This document shows, piece after piece, positions 1 to 5,652 of a DNA stretch of 6,056 nt. Position 1 is the first letter of the stretch. Each line of letters opens with the position of its first letter. Position numbers and translations under genes: made by a program. This stretch comes from JBDSLU01 sp039916225 (lineage in GTDB: Bacteria; Acidobacteriota; Vicinamibacteria; Vicinamibacterales; Vicinamibacteraceae). The notes beneath the pieces are model-generated. The model was given only the letters and a program-made list of their open reading frames with translations. It did no database searches and was not told where the DNA came from. The stretch is from positions 1 to 6,056 of the forward strand of contig JBDSLU010000446.1 in the NCBI GenBank assembly GCA_039916225.1, in the 5' to 3' direction.

Positions 1-765
1 ACCGAGGTGTCGGAGTTCGTGCGGCCGTCGCTGGTGCGCGCCCTGGCCGCTCTTGGCAACGACGCCGCGGTCCGCGCCGCGCTACTCCGCGACGTGACCC
101 GCGGCGAGGACGTCTTCCGCAGCGCCGTCATCGAGGCACTTGGCCTGCACAAGGCCACCTACGCGGTATCCGCCCTCTCGGTGGTCGCGGCGCTCGATGG
201 ACCGCTCCAGGACGACGCCGTCGTCGCCCTGGCCCGTATCGGCGACCCGAAGGGCCTGGAGGTCGTCATCGCGCAGCAGGGCAAGGCGCCCCGGGCCCGG
301 CAGCCGGCGCTCGCCGCCGCCATCTGCCTGCTCGGTCGCAATTGCGACTCACACGAGCGCTTCCTGGCCGAGACGCTGACCTTCACCACCAGGAACATGG
401 GCCACCAGGAACTGGCGCGGTCGTCCGCCGACGCGCTCGGCGTGCTGGCCCGCAGCGGCCGCGTCACCGCCTGGGACACGCTGATGACCATCGGTGATCC
501 GTCGGTCGATCCGGTGCGGGCGCCCATCGCCCTGGCGGTGGCCGCGGCCGCCGTCGGCGATCCGCCCGGCGTGATCGCGGCGCTCGATCGCGCCTCCGAT
601 CCGAAGGCGGCGCTGCTGCTCGTCCGCGACGGCTTCGACATGCTGTCCGAGGATTTCGCCGAAGAGCGCTTCTACGCGCGGCTTCGCGCCCTCTACTGGC
701 AGGCCGCCGCCGGCTCGCCGGCGCGGACCCGCATCCAGCGGGTGATGACGGCGCTGGATTTCTGA
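1..765 (+). CDS. HEAT-repeat protein, C-terminal part (5' end outside window)
   Basis: The frame is open from base 1 with no stop upstream, so the gene probably begins before the window. The GTG at 7 is only the first possible start codon inside it. The visible ~254 residues are almost wholly Ala/Leu/Val-rich helical pairs of HEAT or PBS-lyase-HEAT type. Counting from the GTG, about six units can be traced, near residues 6-28, 37-60, 67-88, 97-120, 136-160 and 170-193. The clearest is DDAVVALARIGDPKGLEVV. HEAT arrays are alpha-solenoids that bind proteins, and no catalytic motif is visible here. No membrane segment is seen in this part; an N-terminal signal or anchor could lie upstream. The gene ends 35 bases before purM on the same strand, so co-transcription is possible, but nothing links it to purine synthesis. 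The exact function is unknown. The HEAT assignment is fairly secure. Confidence 0.8.
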   Translation, partial: TEVSEFVRPSLVRALAALGNDAAVRAALLRDVTRGEDVFRSAVIEALGLHKATYAVSALSVVAALDGPLQDDAVVALARIGDPKGLEVVIAQQGKAPRARQPALAAAICLLGRNCDSHERFLAETLTFTTRNMGHQELARSSADALGVLARSGRVTAWDTLMTIGDPSVDPVRAPIALAVAAAAVGDPPGVIAALDRASDPKAALLLVRDGFDMLSEDFAEERFYARLRALYWQAAAGSPARTRIQRVMTALDF

Positions 766-790
766 ACGCAGGACCAGAACAGGGGCTGGC

Positions 791-794
791 AGGA
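791..794 (+). promoter_or_regulatory. Ribosome binding site of purM
   Basis: AGGA lies six bases before the ATG at 801. This supports that start. No clear promoter is visible in the 35-base gap, which fits read-through from the HEAT-repeat gene. Confidence 0.5.
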
Positions 795-800
795 CACGAG

Positions 801-1829
801 ATGGACTACCAATCGAGCGGCGTCGATATCGACGCCGGCAACGAAGTCGTGCGGCGCATCAAGTCGCTGGCCAAGGGCACGTTCACGCCCGGGGTGCTGT
901 CCGAGATTGGCAGCTTCGGCGGCGTGTTCAGCCTGGCCTCGGTGGGCGCGCCCGATGCGGTGCTGGTCGCCAGCGCCGACGGCGTCGGCACCAAGCTGAA
1001 GGTCGCCTTCGAGAGCGGCGTCCACGATACGGTCGGCGAGGATCTCGTCAACCACTGCGTCAACGACATCCTCGTCCAGGGCGCCGAGCCGCTGTTCTTC
1101 CTCGACTACCTGGCCACCGGCAAGCTCTCGCCCGACGTCGCCGTGGCGATCGTCGGCGGCATGGCCCGCGCCTGCCGCGCCAATGGGTGCGCCCTGCTCG
1201 GCGGCGAGACCGCAGAGATGCCCGGCTTCTACCAGGCGGGCGAGTACGACCTGGCCGGCTTCATCGTCGGCGCCGTTCGCCGCGACCGCCTGATCGACGG
1301 CAAGGGCATCACGGCGGGTGACGCCATCGTCGCGCTGCCCTCGAGCGGCCTGCACACCAACGGCTATTCGCTGGCGCGAAAGATCGTCTTCGAGCATCTC
1401 GGCCTGCGTGTCTCGTCGCCGGTGGCCGAGCTCGGCGCGACGGCCGGCGAGGCGCTGCTCCGGCCGCACCGGTCATACCTTCCCGTGATTCGGCCGCTCC
1501 TTGGAACCGGGCTCCTCAAAGGGTTGGCGCACATCACCGGCGGCGGCGTGACCGACAACCTGCCGCGCGTCCTGCCCGAAGGCACGAGCGCCGAGATCGA
1601 TCGACGGAGCTGGACGGTGCCGCCGCTCTTCGCCTGGCTCGTCGGCGCCGGCGGCGTGCCACGCGAGGACGCCTGGCGGACCTTCAACATGGGCATGGGC
1701 CTGCTCGTCGTGGTCGCGCCCGGCGACGTCGATCGGCTGCTCGACGCGCTTCGCGCCGCCGGCGAACACGCGGGCAGCGTCGTCGGCCGGATCGTGGCCG
1801 GCGACGGCACTGTCCGCTATCTCGATTAG
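801..1829 (+). CDS. purM: Phosphoribosylformylglycinamidine cyclo-ligase (AIR synthetase)
   Basis: PurM is a cytosolic enzyme of de novo purine synthesis. It closes the imidazole ring, converting FGAM and ATP to aminoimidazole ribonucleotide (AIR). The 342-residue length is normal for the family. Family motifs appear in order: YQSSGVDIDAGNEVV at the N-terminus; SADGVGTK (residues 58-65), the nucleotide-binding segment; DLVNHCVNDIL (81-91); GGETAEMPG (134-142); SSGLHTNGYS (181-190); HITGGGVTDN (244-253) and FNMGMG (295-300) in the C-terminal AIRS domain; and a final GRI near 330. Nothing looks truncated or mutated. The ATG at 801 is favoured because the conserved YxxxGVDIDAG segment begins right after it and an AGGA lies upstream. 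purN follows after 10 bases, a common bacterial pairing, so the two form one transcript. The identification is very secure. Confidence 0.97.
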   Translation: MDYQSSGVDIDAGNEVVRRIKSLAKGTFTPGVLSEIGSFGGVFSLASVGAPDAVLVASADGVGTKLKVAFESGVHDTVGEDLVNHCVNDILVQGAEPLFFLDYLATGKLSPDVAVAIVGGMARACRANGCALLGGETAEMPGFYQAGEYDLAGFIVGAVRRDRLIDGKGITAGDAIVALPSSGLHTNGYSLARKIVFEHLGLRVSSPVAELGATAGEALLRPHRSYLPVIRPLLGTGLLKGLAHITGGGVTDNLPRVLPEGTSAEIDRRSWTVPPLFAWLVGAGGVPREDAWRTFNMGMGLLVVVAPGDVDRLLDALRAAGEHAGSVVGRIVAGDGTVRYLD

Positions 1830-1839
1830 GTCGCTCATC

Positions 1840-2451
1840 GTGCCCGAACCACGCCGTCTCGGCATCCTGATCTCGGGTCGCGGCAGCAACATGCTGGCGA
1901 TCGGCGAGGCGATCGCCGCCGGCCGGCTCGACGCCACCATCGCCGTCGTCATCTCGAACCGCGCCGCCGCCCCGGGATTGGAGCGCGCGGCCGCCGCCGG
2001 CATCCCCACGGCGGTCGTCTCGGCCAAGGAGCACGGTTCTCGCGACGCGTCCGACGCGGCGATCGTCGAGGTGCTCCGCGCGCACGCGGTCGACCTGGTC
2101 TGCCTCGCCGGCTACATGCGTCTGATCACGCCGGCGTTCGTCGCGGCGTTCCCCAACGCCATCCTCAACGTCCACCCGTCGCTGCTGCCGGCGTTTCCAG
2201 GCCTCGATTCGCAGCACCAGGCCTGGACCCATGGCGTCAAGATGTCGGGCGCGACGGTGCATTTCGTGACCGCCGAGCTCGATGCCGGCCCGATCGTCAT
2301 GCAGGTGGCCGTGCCGGTCGAGGACGACGACACCGAGGACAGCCTCTCTGCTCGCATCCTCGTCGAGGAGCACCGCATCTATCCGGCGGCCATCGCCAGA
2401 GTACTGGCCGGCGGCTGGCGCATCGACGGCCGCCGCGTCGTCCCTGTCTAA
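1840..2451 (+). CDS. purN: Phosphoribosylglycinamide formyltransferase (GART, folate-dependent)
   Basis: PurN transfers a formyl group from 10-formyltetrahydrofolate to GAR, giving FGAR. This is the third step of purine synthesis, two steps before PurM. The 203-residue protein has the family layout: the N-terminal phosphate-binding loop SGRGSN (residues 12-17), the core LNVHPSLLPAFPGLD (109-123) and TAELDAGPIV (144-153). The catalytic triad expected from E. coli PurN (N106, H108, D144) maps to N110, H112 and D148, with a constant four-residue offset. The start is a GTG at 1840. AGG at 1828-1830 overlaps the purM stop and is spaced well for it, and the N-terminus begins four residues longer than in E. 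coli. Tight spacing suggests translational coupling to purM. No frameshift or missing catalytic residue is seen. Confidence 0.96.
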   Translation: MPEPRRLGILISGRGSNMLAIGEAIAAGRLDATIAVVISNRAAAPGLERAAAAGIPTAVVSAKEHGSRDASDAAIVEVLRAHAVDLVCLAGYMRLITPAFVAAFPNAILNVHPSLLPAFPGLDSQHQAWTHGVKMSGATVHFVTAELDAGPIVMQVAVPVEDDDTEDSLSARILVEEHRIYPAAIARVLAGGWRIDGRRVVPV

Positions 2452-2479
2452 TCGCGCGCTCGCCGTCGAGGCCTTGGGA

Positions 2480-3082
2480 TCAGGGGCGGGCCGCTGGACC
2501 GATCGGCGCGATGAGCGGCAGGCGCGCGAGGGGCAGGTAGGTCGGGCCCTGCGCGGACGCCACGCTCTCGAAGATCGTGATGGCGTCGACGCGGGCGCAG
2601 CCGGCTGGCACAGGCGTCCGCGTCACGGCTTCCCGCAGTTCCCGCCCCAGCCCGGGCCCGGCGTCGCGGCGGAGGCGGGCGATCGTCACGTGCGGCGAGA
2701 ATGCGGCGTGGCGATCGGGTTCACCAATGCCGGCTGTGCGCGGCGCCAGCCACTCATGCAGCCGTGTGACGGCGTCGGCGCCGGCACCGAGGCCGAGCCA
2801 GAGCACGCGCGGACGCTCGGTCGCTGGGAACGTGCCACCGCCACCCAGCTCGAGATCGAATGGCGCCTCGGGCACGGCGTCGCCGAGCACGGCCGACAGT
2901 CCGGCCACTGCCTCCTGCTCGAGGTCTCCGAAAAAGTGCAGCGTGACGTGGATGCGCTGCGCCGGCACCCACGACAGCGCGGCGGCGTCGCCAGGGCCGA
3001 TCGCCGTGGCCACGGCGCGTCCCCATCCGTGCGCCGCCGGTCCGAGCGCGTCCCGGAGATCGAGGCCGAGGAAGATCCGCAT
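2480..3082 (-). CDS. thpR: RNA 2',3'-cyclic phosphodiesterase (LigT/ThpR, 2H phosphoesterase)
   Basis: Members of this 2H family hydrolyse 2',3'-cyclic phosphate ends of RNA to 2'-phosphates. The old name, 2'-5' RNA ligase, reflects a weak reverse activity. The 200-residue protein starts MRIFLGLDL, the usual first beta strand. It carries both catalytic HxTx motifs: HVTL at residues 45-48, followed by HFFGDL, and HVTI at 131-134, preceded by FSP. The C-terminal YLPLARLPL segment also fits the family. The frame extends 15 codons further upstream, to 3127, but that extension is Gly/Ala/Pro-rich and runs into the tyrS promoter region, so the ATG at 3082 is preferred even though no strong Shine-Dalgarno precedes it. 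The gene converges on purN with a 28-base gap and diverges from tyrS. The cellular RNA substrate is unknown. The family call is secure; the symbol (thpR, also ligT) follows the E. coli naming. Confidence 0.9.
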   Translation of the reverse strand: MRIFLGLDLRDALGPAAHGWGRAVATAIGPGDAAALSWVPAQRIHVTLHFFGDLEQEAVAGLSAVLGDAVPEAPFDLELGGGGTFPATERPRVLWLGLGAGADAVTRLHEWLAPRTAGIGEPDRHAAFSPHVTIARLRRDAGPGLGRELREAVTRTPVPAGCARVDAITIFESVASAQGPTYLPLARLPLIAPIGPAARP

Positions 3083-3112
3083 CAGTGAGCTGTCCGCGGG
3101 CCGGCCGCTGCC

Positions 3113-3125
3113 GCCCGCTGCGGGC
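3113..3125. repeat. Perfect GC palindrome in the ligT/tyrS divergent region
   Basis: GCCCGC-T-GCGGGC has six-base arms around a single T. It ends two bases before the TATACT at 3128, so it lies inside the would-be promoter spacer for tyrS. It could be a regulator half-site pair or simply a chance product of high GC content. No regulator is indicated. Confidence 0.35.
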
Positions 3126-3133
3126 AATATACT
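3126..3133. promoter_or_regulatory. AT-rich -10 island, possibly bidirectional (tyrS and ligT)
   Basis: AATATACT stands out in a very GC-rich gap. On the plus strand, TATACT (3128-3133) matches five of six bases of the -10 consensus and places a transcription start near 3140, just before the tyrS ATG at 3142. On the minus strand the overlapping TATATT (3131 to 3126) would start transcription near 3119 and give ligT a leader of about 37 bases. No convincing -35 box is visible in either direction. The promoter role is inferred from position and base composition. Confidence 0.45.
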
Positions 3134-3141
3134 GGCCGCCG

Positions 3142-4386
3142 ATGACCCTCGACGAGCAACTGGCCTACCTCACCAAAGGGTGCGTGGACGTGGTCCGCCG
3201 CGAAGACCTGCGCGGCAAGCTGGAGCGCGCGGCGAAGACCGGGACGCCGCTCACCGTGAAGGTCGGGTTCGACCCGACCGCGCCCGACCTGCACCTGGGC
3301 CACACCGTGCTGATCCGGAAGATGAAGCACTTCCAGGACCTCGGCCATCGGGTGGTGTTCCTGATCGGCGACTTCACCGGCCAGATCGGCGACCCGACCG
3401 GACGCTCGAAGACCCGGCCCCCGCTGACCCGGGAGGCGATCGAGGCCAACGCCGAGACCTACAAACAGCAGGTCTTCAAGATCCTCGACCCGGAGAAGAC
3501 CGTCGTCGACTTCAACAGCCGCTGGTTCGGTCCCATGTCGAGCCACGACTGGATCCGGCTCGCCTCGCGCTACAACGTCGCGCAGATGCTCGAGCGGCGC
3601 GATTTCCGCCAGCGGTATGACGCCGGCCAGCCGATCGCCCTGCACGAATTCCTCTATTCCCTGGTGCAGGCCTACGACTCCGTATTTCTGAAGGCGGACG
3701 TCGAGATGGGGGGCACGGATCAGCTCTTCAACCTGAACGTCGGCCGCGACATCATGCCGGCCTTCGAGCTGGCGCCGCAGGTCGTGATGACGGTGCCGCT
3801 CCTGGTCGGTCTCGACGGCGTCGAGAAGATGTCGAAAAGCCTCGGTAACTACGTGGGCGTGACCGAGACGCCGGGAGTCATGTTCGGCAAGCTCATGTCG
3901 GTGTCCGACGAGCTGATGTGGACCTACTACGACCTCCTGACCGATCGAACGCCGGCGGAGATCGCGGCGCTGAAAGCGTCGGTCGGTAGCGGCGCGGTGC
4001 ATCCTCGACGCGCCAAGGTCGACCTCGCCAAGGCCATCGTCACCGACTTCCACTCGGCCGATGCCGCGTCGGGCTCGGAAGCCGAGTTCGAGCGCATTTT
4101 CGTGAAGAAGGAAGCCCCGGACGCCGTCCGTGAGGTCGAGGTACAGGCAGGAGCCGCGCCCGAAGGCGACACCTCCAACACCGTCTACGCGGCGGACAGC
4201 CTCAACCGCATCCTGGCGAAGTGCGGCCTCGCCGAATCGGGCAGCGAGGCGACACGCAAGATCAAGCAGGGCGGCGTCAAGATCGACGGCGCGAAGGTCT
4301 CCGACTTTGGGTGGAAGGTGCCAGGCACAGGTGCGTATCTGCTCCAGGTCGGTGCCCGCCAGTTCGTCAAGCTGGTCCTCCGATAG
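3142..4386 (+). CDS. tyrS: Tyrosyl-tRNA synthetase
   Basis: This class I aminoacyl-tRNA synthetase charges tRNA-Tyr with tyrosine in the cytosol. The 414-residue protein has the catalytic Rossmann domain with the HIGH-type motif HLGH (residues 51-54, in PTAPDLHLGHT). It also has YSLVQAYDS (172-180) and GGTDQ (190-194), both active-site segments, and a KMSKS loop (229-233, VEKMSKSLGNY). From about residue 352 a C-terminal S4 RNA-binding domain follows (SLNRILAKCGLAES, then KIKQGGVKIDG). The HLGH form and overall layout resemble the TyrZ-like branch of bacterial TyrRS rather than the E. coli type; this is from memory. The start is the ATG at 3142 (MTLDEQLAYL). The frame stays open upstream to 3085, but that stretch is not family-like and covers the promoter island. 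No Shine-Dalgarno is visible, so the mRNA may be leaderless. No T-box or other leader is present. Confidence 0.96.
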   Translation: MTLDEQLAYLTKGCVDVVRREDLRGKLERAAKTGTPLTVKVGFDPTAPDLHLGHTVLIRKMKHFQDLGHRVVFLIGDFTGQIGDPTGRSKTRPPLTREAIEANAETYKQQVFKILDPEKTVVDFNSRWFGPMSSHDWIRLASRYNVAQMLERRDFRQRYDAGQPIALHEFLYSLVQAYDSVFLKADVEMGGTDQLFNLNVGRDIMPAFELAPQVVMTVPLLVGLDGVEKMSKSLGNYVGVTETPGVMFGKLMSVSDELMWTYYDLLTDRTPAEIAALKASVGSGAVHPRRAKVDLAKAIVTDFHSADAASGSEAEFERIFVKKEAPDAVREVEVQAGAAPEGDTSNTVYAADSLNRILAKCGLAESGSEATRKIKQGGVKIDGAKVSDFGWKVPGTGAYLLQVGARQFVKLVLR

Positions 4387-4432
4387 CGGTTTCGCGCGTC
4401 CCGGGCTAGCGTCGAGCTGGCTGGACGGCTCC

Positions 4433-4461
4433 TTGACTCAGGGCCTTCCCCTGCCTAGTAT
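4433..4461 (+). promoter_or_regulatory. Sigma-70-type promoter of the exported protein gene
   Basis: TTGACT (4433-4438) and TAGTAT (4456-4461) are separated by exactly 17 bases and each box matches five of six consensus bases. The predicted transcription start is near 4468, giving a leader of about 34 bases. It lies 46 bases past the tyrS stop, so the small gene is transcribed independently of tyrS. Confidence 0.75.
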
Positions 4462-4486
4462 TGGGCCCTTCCCGAAAATCCGTCAG

Positions 4487-4492
4487 AAGGAG
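4487..4492 (+). promoter_or_regulatory. Strong Shine-Dalgarno for the exported protein
   Basis: AAGGAG lies nine bases before the ATG at 4502. It is the best ribosome binding site in the window and it fixes this start, although the same frame is open much further upstream inside tyrS. Confidence 0.8.
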
Positions 4493-4501
4493 CTCGTCTT
4501 C

Positions 4502-4876
4502 ATGCGAAGCATTTCGAACCGGTTCGTGCACCTGGCCGCCTGTGCGGCGTTCGTGGCCGCGGTCGTTCCGCTGGCCGCCGATCATCACGCGATGACGCTC
4601 AAGGGCGAAGTCGTCGACCAGACCTGCTATACCAAGGACAAGGGCAACGTCGGCGAAAAGCACAAGGATTGCGGCCTGACCTGCGCCAAGAAGGGCAACA
4701 AGCTGGCCTTCGTGACTCCCGACGGCCAGGTCTACACCATCGTCGGGGCCTACACCGAGAACAAGAACGCGAAGCTGATCGACCTCTTCGCCATGCCGGT
4801 CGAAGCGACCGGTGAAGTGGCCGAGAAGGATGGCGCCAAGGAACTCACGATCACGGCGCTGAAGAAAGTCTCGTAG
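4502..4876 (+). CDS. Small exported Cys/His protein, DUF5818-like
   Basis: The 124-residue product begins with a typical Sec signal peptide: Arg2 and Arg7, then a hydrophobic core from about residue 11 to 24, with likely cleavage near Ala25 or Ala26 (PLAADHH). It has no lipobox, so it is probably periplasmic or secreted rather than a lipoprotein. The mature part is small (~98 residues), lysine-rich and predicted to be mostly beta. A distinctive pattern is Cys42, His54, Cys57 and Cys61 (C-x11-H-x2-C-x3-C; KHKDCGLTCAKKG), followed by KLAFVTPDGQVYTI. His28 and His29 sit right at the new N-terminus. The arrangement recalls DUF5818-type secreted proteins that I remember from Acidobacteria; no function is established. 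The Cys/His set could bind a metal or form a disulfide plus one free thiol. The gene has its own promoter and strong ribosome binding site, which suggests high expression. The gene call is firm; the family call is moderate. Confidence 0.85.
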   Translation: MRSISNRFVHLAACAAFVAAVVPLAADHHAMTLKGEVVDQTCYTKDKGNVGEKHKDCGLTCAKKGNKLAFVTPDGQVYTIVGAYTENKNAKLIDLFAMPVEATGEVAEKDGAKELTITALKKVS

Positions 4877-4889
4877 CGTTCGCCTCCGC

Positions 4890-4912
4890 GGGGCCGGCCC
4901 TGGGCCGGCCTC
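4890..4912 (+). terminator. GC-rich hairpin after the exported protein gene
   Basis: Arms GGCCGGCCC (4892-4900) and GGGCCGGCC (4902-4910) are perfect inverted repeats around a T, extended by a G-T and a G-C pair. It starts 13 bases after the stop codon. There is no following run of T, so this is either a terminator of the U-less, GC-rich type or an mRNA-stabilising stem. It separates the small gene from the rrn promoters. Confidence 0.5.
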
Positions 4913-4991
4913 CCGTCAGGGCGTCCGGGCCTCAGGACATCAGAGGCAACTACGGTCTGGTCAACAACTTACAGGTTGCGGCCGGGCGCCT

Positions 4992-5043
4992 TGAAGATTT
5001 TTAGCGATTCCCTGTTGACACGACCGACACAGGGCCGTATATT
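4992..5043 (+). promoter_or_regulatory. rrn P1 promoter with upstream AT-rich element
   Basis: TTGACA (5015-5020, full consensus) and TATATT (5038-5043, five of six) are separated by 17 bases. The AT-rich stretch at about 4992-5010 (GAAGATTTTTAGCGATT) sits where an UP element would. Just after the -10 box comes CGTCGGG, a GC-rich discriminator of the kind that makes rRNA promoters sensitive to ppGpp and initiating-nucleotide levels in well-studied bacteria. Predicted transcription starts near 5050, about 600 bases before 16S. Confidence 0.85.
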
Positions 5044-5302
5044 CGTCGGGCTCGCCGCAAGGTGACGGGCGCGCAAGGGCAGCCAACGGCGGCCCACGTC
5101 GAAAGCAGACGGCGCGCATCCCGACCTTCCAGTTCGAGAAATCGCCAGGCTCCGTGCCGCGCCCGCTTCTGAAAAGGCGGGGGGCATGGCTGGTGACGCG
5201 ACGCCCACCAGGGCAGCGAAGTCCTGGGTGTGGATATCGCGACGCACGACGAACGGTTGCGGTGGGCCGGCTCGAAAATCTCTGGGAAGCTGAAATTAAG
5301 GC

Positions 5303-5331
5303 TTGACACGAGAGAGACGGGTTGGTAAGTT
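5303..5331 (+). promoter_or_regulatory. rrn P2 promoter
   Basis: TTGACA (5303-5308, full consensus) and TAAGTT (5326-5331, four of six) are separated by 17 bases, with a short AT-rich stretch (GAAATTAAGG) just before. The nine bases TTGACACGA are identical to those at P1, 288 bases upstream. The predicted start is near 5338, just ahead of the boxB/boxA-like elements, so transcripts from either promoter would carry them. Confidence 0.7.
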
Positions 5332-5351
5332 TGAAAGGTTCGCCTGGTGAC

Positions 5352-5363
5352 GGCCGAGAGGCC
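5352..5363 (+). promoter_or_regulatory. boxB-like hairpin with GNRA loop
   Basis: GGCC-GAGA-GGCC is a four-pair stem closed by a GAGA (GNRA-type) tetraloop, 23 bases before the boxA-like element. In characterised rrn leaders, boxB lies upstream of boxA, and the order matches here. The stem is short, so chance is possible. Confidence 0.4.
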
Positions 5364-5386
5364 AGAGACGGGTGGACAGCAAGACC

Positions 5387-5401
5387 GGTTCTTTGAAAAC
5401 T
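5387..5401 (+). promoter_or_regulatory. boxA-like rRNA antitermination element
   Basis: GGTTCTTTGAAAACT matches the boxA-type motif (core TCTTT) bound as RNA by the NusB-S10 complex in rRNA antitermination. The extended form CTTTGAAAACTAGATA closely resembles the version I recall from rrn leaders and spacers of Gram-positive bacteria. GTTCT (5388-5392) and AGAAC (5406-5410) flank it as a five-base inverted repeat. The location in an rrn leader, downstream of both promoters, supports the call. Confidence 0.7.
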
Positions 5402-5572
5402 AGATAGAACGTGACAGCAAGCCCGTCGAGTATCAGCGGGTGGCGGTCTGGTTCGATGGCTTCGCGCTCGTAACATCAGCGCGGGGTGGTCGGCCGAGGC
5501 CAGTCATCCAAACTTGACAATAAAGCCTGGTGTCGGCGCCTTCAGCACATCGAAGGCGTGGGCATCGGGGAC

Positions 5573-5601
5573 AACGCAAGAGCCATTACAGGCCTTGTGT
5601 T
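5573..5601 (+). other. Leader RNA hairpin upstream of 16S
   Basis: AACGCAAG (5573-5580) pairs with CTTGTGTT (5594-5601), including one G-T wobble. Inside it GCC (5582-5584) pairs with GGC (5591-5593) around an ATTACA loop, leaving A5581 bulged. A further five pairs, ATCGG (5564-5568) with CCGAT (5610-5614), could extend it across an internal loop. It may take part in leader folding or 16S processing. No T-run follows, so it is not a terminator. Confidence 0.45.
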
Positions 5602-5652
5602 AGTGCTGTCCGATCGCGTTGCCGACTATCGCAGCGCGTGAGGCAAACCATC

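Larger units (their letters stand above)
5044..5652 (+). other. rRNA operon leader (no protein gene)
   Basis: About 600 bases lie between P1 and the mature 16S start. I see no plausible coding region here: minus-strand frames are Arg/Pro/Ser-rich with no family motif. The leader contains a second promoter (P2), a GNRA hairpin, a boxA-like element and a further hairpin, each listed separately. The last ~100 bases should include the 5' arm of the RNase III processing stem, but its partner lies beyond the window and cannot be checked. Confidence 0.75.

Noticed and set aside
693..2373. Several long minus-strand open frames opposite purM and purN
   Set aside because: They are Arg/Ala/Asp-rich shadow frames produced by GC-biased third codon positions. 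The plus-strand genes are unambiguous.
3083..3127. Extended N-terminus for the LigT/ThpR protein starting at 3127
   Set aside because: The added 15 residues are low-complexity, and the family normally begins with the MRIFLGLDL-type strand found at 3082.
3085..3141. Extended N-terminus for tyrS starting at 3085
   Set aside because: The extra 19 residues do not resemble TyrRS and would cover the AT-rich promoter island. MTLDEQLAYL at 3142 fits the usual start.
2282..3620. Long plus-strand frames across the ligT gene and the start of tyrS
   Set aside because: The translations are Arg/Pro/Ser-rich with no family motifs. The minus-strand frame carries both HxTx motifs and the tyrS frame carries HLGH, so these are shadows.
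5448..5460. GGTTCGATGG resembling a tRNA T-arm in the rrn leader
   Set aside because: No acceptor stem, anticodon arm or D-arm can be built around it, so no tRNA is called.
4961..5476. A 171-residue open frame on the minus strand opposite the rrn leader
   Set aside because: The product is Arg/Pro/Ser-rich with no recognisable motif, and it runs antisense to two strong rrn promoters. It is best explained as a chance frame in GC-rich DNA.
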